A DNA stretch of 64,000 nucleotides from Haliclystus octoradiatus (Eukaryota; Cnidaria; Staurozoa; Stauromedusae; Haliclystidae). This document shows, one piece after another, positions 12,601 through 23,800 of this stretch. The first letter of the stretch is position 1. Every line of letters begins with the position of its first letter. The DNA lies in assembly GCA_916610825.1 (NCBI GenBank), contig OU744446.1, positions 31,968,608 to 32,032,607 of the forward strand. The letters run 5' to 3'. The position numbers and the translations under genes are program-made. The notes beneath the pieces are model-generated. The model saw only the letters and a list, made by a program, of their open reading frames with translations. It was not told where the DNA came from and made no database searches.

Positions 12601-15600
12601 GACCAAGAGGACAAGTATACAAACGGAGTACCTTCACCAATGCTACGCACAGTCTGTTCGTGTTCACGAACTGTTTCTTCCAAAGGGTGTGAAGCATCAA
12701 TTACTACATATTTCGATAATAAAATGCCTACCAGAAAGTTGATATTCCTATTTTAGGAGCCATTTTCTGTATTTGGTAAATTACAGATTTGATAAAGTAT
12801 ACAATAAAATAGATATCAATTCATATTTTTCTTTGTAGCATTGATTGATAGAATTTATACTGCACAAAAAGATCGAGATTTAGCTGTTATGAATAGACTA
12901 AAAACAGCCAATGAAGAAAGAGACGATTGTCTAAGGAAAATTCAAGAACTAGAAGAGGAACTATGGTAACTAAATTATTGCTTGCTTAATGTTAGCATAG
13001 ACAATCTAATCAATTGGATTTGTTTTTGTAAAATTTTCAATTTAATATAAATGATATAACAATACTTGGAAAACAATAACAGTAGAACCTGAAAGTAGAA
13101 AATCTTGATAATACGCCTAATCGTATTTTCCACTATATAACCATGAAGGTTCATGAACTGTTAATGAACAGTTCTTGAAAATAGGGGCCATTTAACGTTC
13201 ATGAACTGTTTTTTGCAGGGGAATGATTCACGCTTTAACCAAATTGATCTATTTGAATATAAAAGTGCAAAGGTTACTGTAATGGACATCATATGCTTTT
13301 TCCTTACTATACAGTACGTTTGACTAATGTTTATTATTGCTCTCTCAAATTTAGTCTTGCCCAGAAAAATCAAATTAAGGTCAGAGATGCAGAGGATATT
13401 TATGTAAACTATGACGAATTTGTGAGTGTTGCTTTTGCATTTTTATAATTGTTGTCTTATATTTACTATTTCAATTTTCTCTCAATCATGCTTTATGCTG
13501 CTATTCCAACCATCATCAATCATTGTCGTAATTTATTGAGTAGCCTTTAAGCCAGCATTATTATAACAAGGGCTCATACATATACAGAGCAATCCCCTCA
13601 AATGAAATTCGACTAAATGAAATTCCCGCTTATCTGGCTTTGAAGCCTACAAACTGTTTTATGGTTAAGTCATCTACTATATAAATGTCAATGTATGTAT
13701 GTTTGTATCTACTGTATTGGAGATTCACGCTTCTCATGGTAAACGTATCAAATCCATACTTTCCTTGGGGCATCTTATAATTTTTGCGGCAACATAGGCC
13801 ATGTTTTATGTTCATATCTTTATATTCCATCAATTGACGACCCGAAGCATATTTTTTCGTAGGATTTCTCTTGCGGCTCCATAGAAAGAACGAATTACAT
13901 TCTCATGTTCGTCACGCAATATCTATCACACTTGATTGACCTTCAGTTCTATTGTTTATTTATCATTTGGGCTAACTTCTAGCAATTAAATTTTCTATTT
14001 TTTTATTTTCAAATTTCACCTTGCAGAGCGGGTTCACTTCACTAATTGCTAAATTATTTTGGATAAATGCAAATTTGAACCTGCAAAAACCAGTTCAGTT
14101 CAGTTCATGACAGTTCATGAAGGTTAAATGGCACCAATTTTCATGAACTGTTTATCATGAACTGTTCATCATGAACTGTTCATGAATTGTTCATGAACAG
14201 TTCATGAACCTTCATTGACAGTTCATGAACACCCAGGAGTGGTTAAATGAAATACTTAGGAGGCTGGGGTTTATTTCCTCGTCGGTGCACACATGTTTGT
14301 GTCTATCTGGAACTGTAACTGTGATTATTTCCCCTCATAATTAAGAAGCACTTGTGCTTACGGGGTTGTATTAAGCATTTGTATCATGAAGTTAACTGGA
14401 AACAGAATATTTTTATTAATTACTCTGCACGCTATTGCCTATATTATATAATTAGCTAAAATAATGCAGACCCTCACCTGAATTAAATATTGAGCAGGGC
14501 AATTGAGATGATGGAAACACACTTCACTATATCAGTTGAAAAAAGATGATCACAATGAAAATCAGTAAACACAGTAAACTGTCATCTGAGGGTTCGATAT
14601 AATATTTTTTGTTTCGGGGATTTTGCTTCCCAAATCTTTCGAGAATGACATCATGATGAAACATGACCACACCTTTTATTTTGAGCTTATTGTCAAACAG
14701 AAACTGATTATAGTAAAACAGAAACTGATTGCACATTTTTACGTATCTTTCAGTGAAAAGTAACTGTAACACTACCATTTAATTGAATAACGGAAAAGTG
14801 ATTCATTACTTCTTAGTTTTATTATCAACATTCTAAGAATTGCTTGTTGAATTGTGAATTCTAACTGAATTAATTAATTAGTTTAAACTTGTGTTTATTA
14901 TTCAGAGCATTTCAGATATACTTCAACATATTCAAAAATTAAATAGTCGGAAATCCTTAGAAGAGCCAACTAGGGTCATTGAAGAACGTATGAAACAATC
15001 AATTAAAGCAATGAAAAGTCAGTCAATGAATGAAGTGAAACAATTGATGCGAGAAAGAGACGAAGCAATTGCTAAAGTAAGTCATACTGAATAAACATAC
15101 AGGCAAAATGTTCACTCCTCTTTCGAATGTTATGATTTTGATACAGTAGTCTTATTTCGGCTACTTTGGAAGTATTTTGGAACAAGTTTTGTTTAATTCT
15201 ATAACCTGATATGGGACTGTGTCTTGAATTAATCATTGTAATCAAATCATAACACAGCAAACAAAATTGGTTTGAACTTTAATTTTTTAAATGAATTATC
15301 AAGAATGTTCAAGATTAAAAAGTTTATTTACAATTATTTGGGAATTTTGGGTGTTTTTGTCTTTAAAACATGGATGCTTAAGTTGGTTTTGCTTGCATGA
15401 TCCAAACTCACAAGAGTTGGCAAATCAAGTCAGCAGAATATCATTCGAAAAATTTCTCGCTTTTTACAATATCAGTTGCTATTCATTCTAGGTCAGAATT
15501 TTGGAAAGGGAGCTGGAAATGATGACAGCTGAAAAGCTACAAAGCTTTGAGCAGCAACACGAAGAAGATGCTGCAAGACTTAAAGCCAGTCAGGTTTGCA

Positions 15601-18600
15601 TTTATGCCATAAGGATAATAATGATTATTTTGTTTACAATTATCAGTGTAACATTATCACCCCTGTGAAAACCGTTCTTAACTGTTCATGAAAACAGACT
15701 AATTAATATCCACGAATAGTTTATACGGAGTTCATGAACAGCTCATGAATAATCATGGAGTTTGTGATCATTAAGTTCAAAAACTGAACTCAGTGAATTC
15801 TCAGCGATAACAGATTCACAACCTCAACTTTTGCTGTTCACTCATAGTGCAGTAACATTTTGAAATTCCACACACCTAACAAATTTCGTTGAAAGGGATT
15901 TGTTAAAACCATCAAAGCTTTCATCCCTCTGTGTTTATCTTTTGTTTATGACTTACATCACATAAAGAGTGCCTACTAATGGTTCTGTCATAACAGTAGG
16001 GTTGACTCATAGAAAGTTAAAAAACTCAACATTTTTACCTTAACCTGTTGTGCCAAGTGCCTTGATTACTTTGCCAAGTTTTTTTGATAAGCGGATAAGC
16101 AATTTTGAGGGAAAAGCATTTAAACAAGTGAGAATTTCAAATCTTGAAAAACGGAAAATGAAAGTTAAGTGACGTCATACTGTAAAAATTCCTATTACGA
16201 CGGGTGAGCGCGATATAATCACCACAGCTATCGAGCATTTGTCCATAATTTTCAACACAATTTTAAAATATTTCGTTCTTACGAACTATTGCTCGATAGT
16301 TGTGGTGATCTTATTGCGATCACTCGTTGTGATAGGAATTTTTACAGAATGACGTCACTTAATTTTCATTCTCCGTTTTTCAAGATTTGAAATTCCCACT
16401 TTTTCAAATGCTTGTTTCTCAAAATATACATATCCGTTTATCAAAAAACTTGGCAAAGTAATCAAGTCACTTCGTACAACAAGTTAAGGTAAAAATCTTG
16501 AGTTTTAATTTTCAATGAGTCAACCCTTCTATAGAGGTTCATAAATGCTGTATATTAAAGTTGAATATATGTAAAGTGTGACTGACACAAATTAATAATA
16601 CATGATACTATAAATGGTGTACTTCACTATTAACAGACTCAATTGCTAATTTGCCAACAAGAAAAAGAGGAAAGTGATAAACGTGTTACCATTCTGCAGG
16701 AAGAGCTGAAAACTTTGAGAGTACATTACAGGTATGAGAATCGGTATGGAGTCACTTGACATTAAAGATGCAACATTGTAGTATTTTTCTGCAGGAAACA
16801 ATTGTGTTAGCTTCCTTGGCGAAGAATCTGATGCTTGATACGGTAGGCCGTTCCGATGCTGTAATCAAGACCAATCATACTCTCTGCAGCACGCCATAGT
16901 CATTGTTGGTTAAGCAATATTCCGTTAAGCAATACATATCATAAAAATCATTGCAACCCTTCAGTCAGCCGGAAAAGTAAGAGAAGGCTCTGTTGTTTCA
17001 GACTTCAAATACAAAAACTATTTCTATTCATTGTTCACTGTTAATAAGGCGTGCATGTACCCAAAGCCCTATCCACTGCCTGCAGTAAAGCCACACTCTT
17101 CAAATTTTTCTGATCCGTAGATGATGCAATATACAAATCAGACAATGGGGGCGTAGCAGAAGTTATGAACATTGAACAGTACACAAACAGTTCATGAAAG
17201 AGAGGTCATTTTATGAACTAGTTCAGCAATATTTCAGAAGGTTCATAAAAATTTGCAAAATAGTTCATGAACTCAGATAGGCAACTGTTTCAGTATTATA
17301 GTTGTATTATTGTTAGTACTTGTATTATTTGCAAATTTGTAGTGTCTATTGACCTTTCACTGCATTTTTAATATTGGATATGACCAAAGATTTAGCCTTC
17401 TGGAATCACAGAAACTTTTTACTTTTTTCCTCTGATTTTTTGTTGTTGCGGCTTGGCCTATAAATCAAAAAATCTATCAATATTTTTCTGAATTTGCTTT
17501 ACCCCGTCCTGGATATAGGATTCTATCTTTTGTTGAATCATGAATGTGACATCGTTTTTTTTTTCAAATTTTTATTCTTGTGTAGCCTGCAAAAGTCACT
17601 CAAAGCAGATCAAACCCTACGCAACCAATTCAATTCAACAATTAATAACTTTGAAAGTAAATTGAAACAACGAGACTCGGAAATACAAATAGCACAAAGA
17701 TCATACGATGATGTTGTTGCTAAATTAAATCATACAATACGAGAGAAAAATGTGATTGCTAAACAGCTACAGGAAACTATTCTTCAATTAAAAACCCAAA
17801 AAGAAAAATCAACCAAGTAAGTAACTGAAAATGAGTGATCGTCTGATCGATATAGTAATATACACCGTTTCCAATAAGAAATCTAGTATTTATAAAAATC
17901 GTAATACTGATAAGCCTTCCAAAGTTTAAGAACTGTAATACTCCTTTCAAATTATTTAATTAAGAAACGGAATTTTTTCTAAACGAGGTACATACTATTC
18001 CAAATTCAGTTGACTTATAATGTATGCAGGTGTCAAAACGGCAATGTTTTTAGTTGTAAATTGCAAGATAATCAGCTGCAGATGCACAATGAATGTTATA
18101 AAGATGAATTAGCTTAGTGGGTGATACCATTAAGTTTGGAGTCCTTATCCTATTCATCTCCTTCCCCTCCACCTGGAACCTATTACACCCCCAAGCCTAA
18201 CTCGGATAGCCCCACGGAGCTGATCGCATGTGGTTCGATTCAAATCCTTCGAAGAAGGTTAAGTTAGCCTTGATTTTATCTGGACCAAAACGGGTACAAT
18301 AATTTAATGTAGAAGGGGTGAATGGAATGGCCCTGCTATTTAAAAGTAGAATGGGTGTCGTCACCAAGGCGGTACCTATCAGATCATGCATCCTTGTTCA
18401 TTTTGTTAACTTTATACAAGAAGCAATTAAGCCTCGCTTGAGGCAACCTCTTTATTTTCCCTCTTATTTAAAAAATATGGATCATCCCTAGCCTCATTCC
18501 AGCGTCGCTCCCCTCCCTATAATCATCTATGGCATTATACATGACAAGTGTGACCCCAACTCCTTGGATGATATCTCAAACAAACTTAGAATTAAATCCA

Positions 18601-20879
18601 TTTAAATTTTAATCAAAAGGCAATGAATTGATGATGTTTTCAAATGCTAGTCTATATAAGTATAATCCTTTGAGCTTGGTATGACGACAATTTTGTTGAT
18701 ATAAGTTTTCTGAATAGACGTTTTTTAAATGGTACTGATTACGGGCTTATACACGTAAAACCATCAAATATTAATAAAAACAACTGAGCAGTTACAAAGC
18801 TCGTGTAATCGTTCTATGAAATTTAGTATTTAATAAAGTTTCAATAGAGTTTAGACGTCTTAAGAAAGAAAATCTTAATTTGTGAATAATATGAAAATCG
18901 TCTCATACCCTTTATCCTTTGAAGACGATATATTAATTTACGCATAGTCAATAGAAAAGGACTTCCTTTTCTATTGACTATGATTTACGCAAAGAAATCA
19001 TTATAAGTAATAAACTTCATTCTCAGTACATAGACCATTAAAGATATTAAAAGTCCTTGCTGAAAAAAGGAAAAATAGTTTGAGAAAACTAATTTCATGT
19101 ATACTCTTGTATAATATTTTGTGTGTGCCGAATATTCAAACTGAACTCCACTATACTTGAGCGTTTGATATTAAAGGGCTACTAGACGGCAGTCGGCAGG
19201 CGTTTTGAGGAGAAAGAATCAGAAAAACACGAGCCCGTAGATCCGTGATTCAAACACTGGAGTTACCCTATCAAATCACTAGAATAGCATTCGAAAATTT
19301 CGATAGTTTCACAAACTGGTTTCCTTGTATAAGAACACAGTTTATAAGAAGACTAGACTTGCTAGCTTGTTGAATTTTATGTCTGAATTTCTTGTCTGAG
19401 TAAAATAATTTCATTTTGAAGTTTAAATTATTTTGAATAAAGTTTAAGCCTTAAAATTTTCTAATAGTGTGTTTTTATAAACTGTGTTTTTGTAAAAAAA
19501 AGAAGTGTAATGTGTGTGTGTGTAATTTTGTTTTACTCGTAATTTTATTGTATATACAACCACATGAGGTTAAAAGCTCGTTTCTGTCGGAAGGAAAGAC
19601 TGGACAGCAGTCACATTTACATAAGTCTAATTGAAAATTACATTGCGCTTTTTTTATTACATCAAAGTTACATACAGATAAAATACAAATTTGTGAACCG
19701 ACGAGGATTCAGGGACTACGAGCATTCTGCCATTGAATTACCGGCCCACGAATATAAAAGGTGTAAAAGGGAAATAAAAATTACAGGTATTGAATTTGAG
19801 TGTGGTCATAATGCGGTATTTAATCCGAAAAATCCGGAAAGATCGAAATATTTGCCTAACAAGAATTTGTATGTTTTTCATTTACCAAACCATAAGTCAA
19901 CAATTACTCATATATTATTTATATGATATATATATATATTTCATAGTAAATTAGATTATTGATTTATTATCATATCCAATTAAGATGTTATTTGAAATGA
20001 TATGACTTGAGTAGGAAATAATTATTAATTCTTTTTCAAAGCTGTCCGGATAAACATTTATTCCAATGTCTTTAAATCTTTGAAAATAAAGCTACACTTC
20101 TGCAATCACATGCATATATTTTGCTTTCGAATCATTTGAATGGTTTAATTAAAGAAAGGAGGAAATGAACCACCATACATAAGGGGTGCAATTCTCGGAT
20201 CATTGGGGAAATTTTCAAAGTTCACGTTTCACCTATGTCAAAATCACCCTATTCCCGTTCGTAGAAATCTCTGCGCGGTTTTCCCGAAAATGTGGATTTT
20301 GAATCCAAGAAATATCTTTTGAATATTATTCCCAGTCTCCCTTCTATTTACAATTAGCCAGGGCGCTGCGGGAATAAAACCAAATTAATCGCAAAAGTAA
20401 AGGAAGAATGTTGAACATTGCAATCTAGCAATCAATTTTAAATATAAAAAATTTATATTTAATGTCATTTAATATATTTAATGTCTCAGCGCCTGATTAA
20501 GTAGAATGATCTACGGTATACAATGAAGGATGTTTCCAAAGGGAAATGTTTCATAAGTCTGCTTGAGAAGCATTTATACATACCAATAAAATTACTCCAT
20601 CTCAACTGTTAAGTTCATATTTGATTAATCTTGTAACTGTATATATTGTAATGATGTAATCAATTATTTTATATGTATTCCTTAGTTAATTGCGTAAATT
20701 AGCCCTGTGAAAAAAGTTATTGTAAAACTTACCAGGTTTCTGAATAAATGATGATGATGATAAGGTTTTACTTATTTTATTATACTAAATTTATCTAGTA
20801 TTTATATGTGTTGTTCATTTTTAGATTGGAAAAGCTAGTAAATGTTCTCCGTATGCGAATCAAACAAGACAAAACTTAA
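6649..20879 (+). CDS. MIPOL1: MIPOL1 (mirror-image polydactyly 1 protein), coiled-coil protein
   Basis: Ten exons join in frame to 464 codons plus a stop: 6649-6860, 8856-9084, 10897-11002, 12839-12965, 13355-13421, 14906-15076, 15492-15593, 16637-16731, 17586-17816, 20825-20879. The human protein, as remembered, is 442 residues. After a low-complexity N-terminal third, almost everything is predicted coiled coil (about residues 140-455). Diagnostic matches to vertebrate MIPOL1 are the 'AQKDRDLAVMNRL..ANEERD' block in exon 4, 'LRVHYSLQKSL' across the exon 8/9 junction (human LRVYYSLHKSL) and the C-terminal 'KLEKLVNVLR' (human KLERLVDVLR). The molecular role is poorly defined; vertebrate work links it to limb patterning and tumour suppression. 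The ATG is the first in the open exon. Introns hold the 48-bp minisatellite and several MITEs. Confidence 0.9.
9117..10083. repeat. 48-bp minisatellite, about 20 copies, in MIPOL1 intron 2
   Basis: Near-identical head-to-tail units of 48 bp contain 'tctgtatattgttaatgcta' and 'cacattaccttctaatacta'. Only scattered single-base variants occur (cac to tat, act to aat, tat to aat). The array starts 32 bp after the exon 2 donor. The high identity between units implies recent expansion and likely copy-number variation. Confidence 0.97.
10228..10436 (-). mobile_element. tRNA-derived SINE (family A), 5'-truncated
   Basis: The reverse-strand body and tail of the family A SINE, ending before the tRNA-like head. 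Shared words include 'gtggctcttttcgctaagag' and 'attgtcaatgcgcaacgatg'. It lies in MIPOL1 intron 2. Confidence 0.8.
11087..11296. mobile_element. MITE with ACTRCCAACACCAAAACCATGAA-like termini
   Basis: Starts 'actgtcaccaaaaccatgaa' and ends in the inverted form 'catggttttggtgttggtag'. The interior is rich in 'ttttcatggttttca' words. A copy with the same ends lies at 52678-52884 in opposite orientation. No transposase is encoded. Confidence 0.65.
11840..12085. mobile_element. degenerate gttcatgaac-family MITE
   Basis: Contains repeated ttcatgaac, atgaacatg and 'catgaactc' words typical of the palindromic family whose best copy is at 45380-45541. The ends are not clear. Confidence 0.4.
13141..13222. 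mobile_element. gttcatgaac-family MITE fragment
   Basis: Has the right-hand half of the family: 'aggggccatttaacgttcat', then 'gaactgttttttgcagggg'. It lies in MIPOL1 intron 4. Confidence 0.6.
14080..14238. mobile_element. gttcatgaac-family MITE
   Basis: Begins 'cctgcaaaaaccagttcag' and ends 'cagttcatgaacacccagg'. The centre is an extended run of alternating gttcatgaac palindromes with 'ggttaaatggcaccaatttt'. It lies in MIPOL1 intron 5. Confidence 0.65.
15660..15798. mobile_element. gttcatgaac-family MITE, diverged
   Basis: Begins 'cccctgtgaaaaccgttct' and carries several diverged gttcatgaa words. The right end is uncertain. It lies in MIPOL1 intron 7. Confidence 0.5.
15998..16527. mobile_element. 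530-bp MITE with long inverted repeats
   Basis: The left end 'agggttgactcat' is the inverse of the right end 'atgagtcaaccct'. The two arms remain complementary for roughly 230 bp each, for example 'aagtgacgtcatactgtaaa' against 'tttacagaatgacgtcactt'. A short spacer lies around 16240-16290. No open frame of note. No clear target-site duplication is visible at the ends. It lies in MIPOL1 intron 7, and a fragment of a related sequence appears at about 11390-11475. Confidence 0.8.
17165..17288. mobile_element. gttcatgaac-family MITE, diverged
   Basis: Several gttcatgaa, ttcatgaaa and 'agttcatgaactcag' words in MIPOL1 intron 8. The ends are unclear. Confidence 0.45.
18186..18395 (+). mobile_element. 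tRNA-derived SINE (family A), old diverged copy
   Basis: Carries 'gtggttcgattcaaatcc' in the B-box position, then 'agttagccttgattttatct' matching the family A body, and 'gaatggaatgg'. It is much more diverged than the other copies and lies in MIPOL1 intron 9. Confidence 0.55.
18943..18982. repeat. perfect 18-bp hairpin
   Basis: catagtcaatagaaaagg is followed after a 4-base loop (actt) by its exact reverse complement. It lies in MIPOL1 intron 9. It could be a small foldback element or an expressed hairpin; nothing here decides. Confidence 0.85.
19520..19755 (-). mobile_element. tRNA-Gly-like SINE (family B)
   Basis: Shares its layout with 59650-59900. Both have 'tacaaccacatgag' and 'cagtcacattta' in the body. 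On the minus strand both carry a tRNA-like head with a GGTAATTCAATGGCAGAATGC-type A box resembling tRNA-Gly. The open frame across it is a by-product of the repeat. Confidence 0.75.
20600..20762 (+). mobile_element. probable LINE 3' end
   Basis: The stretch ending 'ctgaataaatgatgatgatg' resembles the simple-repeat tails of CR1/L2-like elements. It lies 60 bp upstream of the last MIPOL1 exon. No polymerase sequence is present, so the family is uncertain. Confidence 0.35.
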
Positions 20880-23800
20880 CGATAGATGCTTTATCACGTG
20901 ATCTCAGTTCTCCGTTCAATTTATAATTCATCTTATTGATGTCTCGTTCAAATTTATAGAACTTCTATGACCTGTGTACATATCATTTCATACATTTAGA
21001 CATTTAGAGACAAAATCTTTATTTCATTACATTTTTTTATATATCACCATTTTTTGAACATAAACAATTATGATACTATTTAATCACTAAGAAATGTATA
21101 TTAATAATAGTGTTGTTTATAACATATATATATACACCGTTGTTGTAAATATCAGTATCTTTTTGACCATCTTATACGAAACAGCCCCCAACAGCTCGAT
21201 ATTCAGTTTCACCTCATAGATATCTTCGAATTAAATAGAAGTTCAATTAGTTTTAAATATTGATAACAAATACCTACATGGGTTTTACATAAACATAATT
21301 ATGTTTATAATGTTACGCCTTAATAATGATCTCAGATTTGTTTGGTTATGACCAAATCCTTCTCGAGACCTCTCGAAACTCCGATATAGACACCAGAATG
21401 CCCTTATATAAGGGCACCCAAAACTAAGCAAATGTTTTCTGGGTTACGAATTTTCTTACATGTCGTTATAGCAGTATAACAACTAATGAATTTCATCTTC
21501 TAAAATAGGCTAATAATAATCCTGCGTTCTCGCATTTTAAAAATCTGTATACTGGTCGCTAAGTTTGATGAGAATTTTAATTACAAATCTCAATCGATTA
21601 ACATTCCATGACGGGACGCCCAAACAACGTTTAAACCCTCTTTATTAACACGTTACATTTACTTTAAATGTCATTCAAACTACATATTTATGATATCTTT
21701 TGGTTCTAAATTACCCGAGATTTTATTTGAAGCAATTACTGTCCACCCTAATGGCGTGACTATTCCAAGTGCTCCGCCCCTTGAAGAATGTATAACAACT
21801 TTCAAAGTTCAGATTCATGAAAAACAACACTCTGGAAGGTCCATGAGATTATATAAGAATGAAATCGATAATAGTAGCTACAACCTTCAGGTTACAAAGG
21901 CAATCTTTTTATTGATTCACGAAAGATAGTAAGGAGTTTCCAAAAAGATTCCATACTTTTCACAAAATCAATAAAAAAATAAGAGGGCCACTAAACAGGC
22001 ATTAATGATGCGAATATCGCAACTGCTCCGCCCTCTGTAATATTTAATTAATGAAATATCTTTGAATCTCAAAATCTACGAAAACAAAATAAGTCGATAA
22101 ATATTTATGTTGGTAAAAACTTGTTTGCAAACATGTAGTTAAATTAATCAAATGTTTTTATAAAAATGTAATTCTCCCTATTGCCCATAAAATGAATAAT
22201 AATTTTGAATAAATAGTGATTCATTTACTACAAAATCGATAAAAAGTAAACAGTTTTAAAAGTCTGCACGCTGTTAGATAAATCCTTGAGATAATTATGT
22301 AAGAATAGCGAGTTGAAGATGAGGGAGGAGCACCAATCAACTTGATAAGATAATGCATAAGTTGTAAATAATGATATTGAAAATATACAGCGTACTGTAA
22401 AGATTTAGTTGAATGTTTACGTATTGGCTCTCGGTATAAAGTTAATATTTCGAGAGATAGTGATACAGTATTTAAAGAGAGTTACTTGTCAGATATCGCG
22501 AGAAGCATTTAGCCTCGCTTCTACATACCTGGTTTCTATATAGATCTATCTACAAACGAGAGAATCAGAAATCTGAGGCAGACAGAAATTAATTAACTTT
22601 GAACTGCCACGCAAGTAATATCAAAGTTTCTTGGGAAAGGTTCAACTGAAAAACATCATAAAGGTAGGAGTTACAACAAAAGCAATGTTTTTTTACAATA
22701 TTTTATTTAGATTTTCAGCGCTTTAAATCGGAGGAGATCACCAAATTTACCATCGACAAAACACGATAAGTTAGCTTCTAGTTTCGTGTGAGATATGCGA
22801 CGAAAGAATGTATAGAAGGTCCATAGAATAATCAGAGTTAGTTTATTTGGAAATACAAGCTGCATAATTACATCTTTATCCGAATGTCTGAATGAAGAAC
22901 AGTCCCAGGATAACAGTAGCATCGTACTAGTAGTACACTCATGACAGTGACTATACTAAGTACTGTTAAGTGACGACGAACAAACTCATTGAAACTCCAG
23001 CAGTTAGGTCGAGATAATCTACTACCCCTCAGTCAAAGAGCTAAATACTCGAGAAAAGCTTCTATATCACACCATAGTGTTTATAAACCGGCAAACAATG
23101 TAAGTATATAATGAGTCTATATAGTGAAAGCTTAATGGCATTATCCCAAGATATGATATAATTCAAGATCTACTCGGAGAGGAAAATGCAAAAGAACCCC
23201 ATCGGAAAATATCACCAATTTGATACGACTTAAATTAGATCTATATAAAGTCTACATAATCTTGCTAAATCGATCGGTACATTCAAGTATGAGTTTGAAT
23301 TTTTGCTGACTTTGTGCCGGTGAGCCGTCAAACCTGGTCAAACCTTAAAACAAACAGACTTTACCGAAATGAATTGTTCAAATGCAAGGATCCGAAGGTA
23401 TTCACTTGAACAGCAGTTCAGTTTAATTTCAACACATTAATAATGTGCGCACTGCAGGGAGGGGCAAGAGAGGTTATAAGTATGAATGCGACGTGAGAGG
23501 ATTTAGACAGAGGAGGAGTAAAGGAATCAATGTTTGGATTAAGAAAGGATTAGTCAAAATGATCATGTCATCATATATAATCAACAGAGGATTTCATAAC
23601 AAAGAATTAATCATATGTTTTTCTCTTTAAATATAATTTTTGTGGATTTAATCTGACTTTTATATAAAAAAAGTCGAAGTTGAGCTTGTAAACATGATCA
23701 TTTATTCATTTGTATAATCGTTGAAACATTTGATTGCTATAAATAAAGACTCAAAAGGCTTATACATTCGGTAAAACGGTCACTTGCGCCGCCTTCTTGT

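Noticed and set aside
12093-12756. two short plus-strand frames in MIPOL1 intron 3
   Set aside because: AT-rich, low-complexity composition with no domain; consistent with chance frames in an intron.
19564-19926. 120-codon open frame
   Set aside because: Most of its length lies in the family B SINE, which recurs at 59650-59900 without an open frame.
22707-22922. 71-codon minus-strand frame in the gene-poor region
   Set aside because: No recognisable motif or supporting splice sites.
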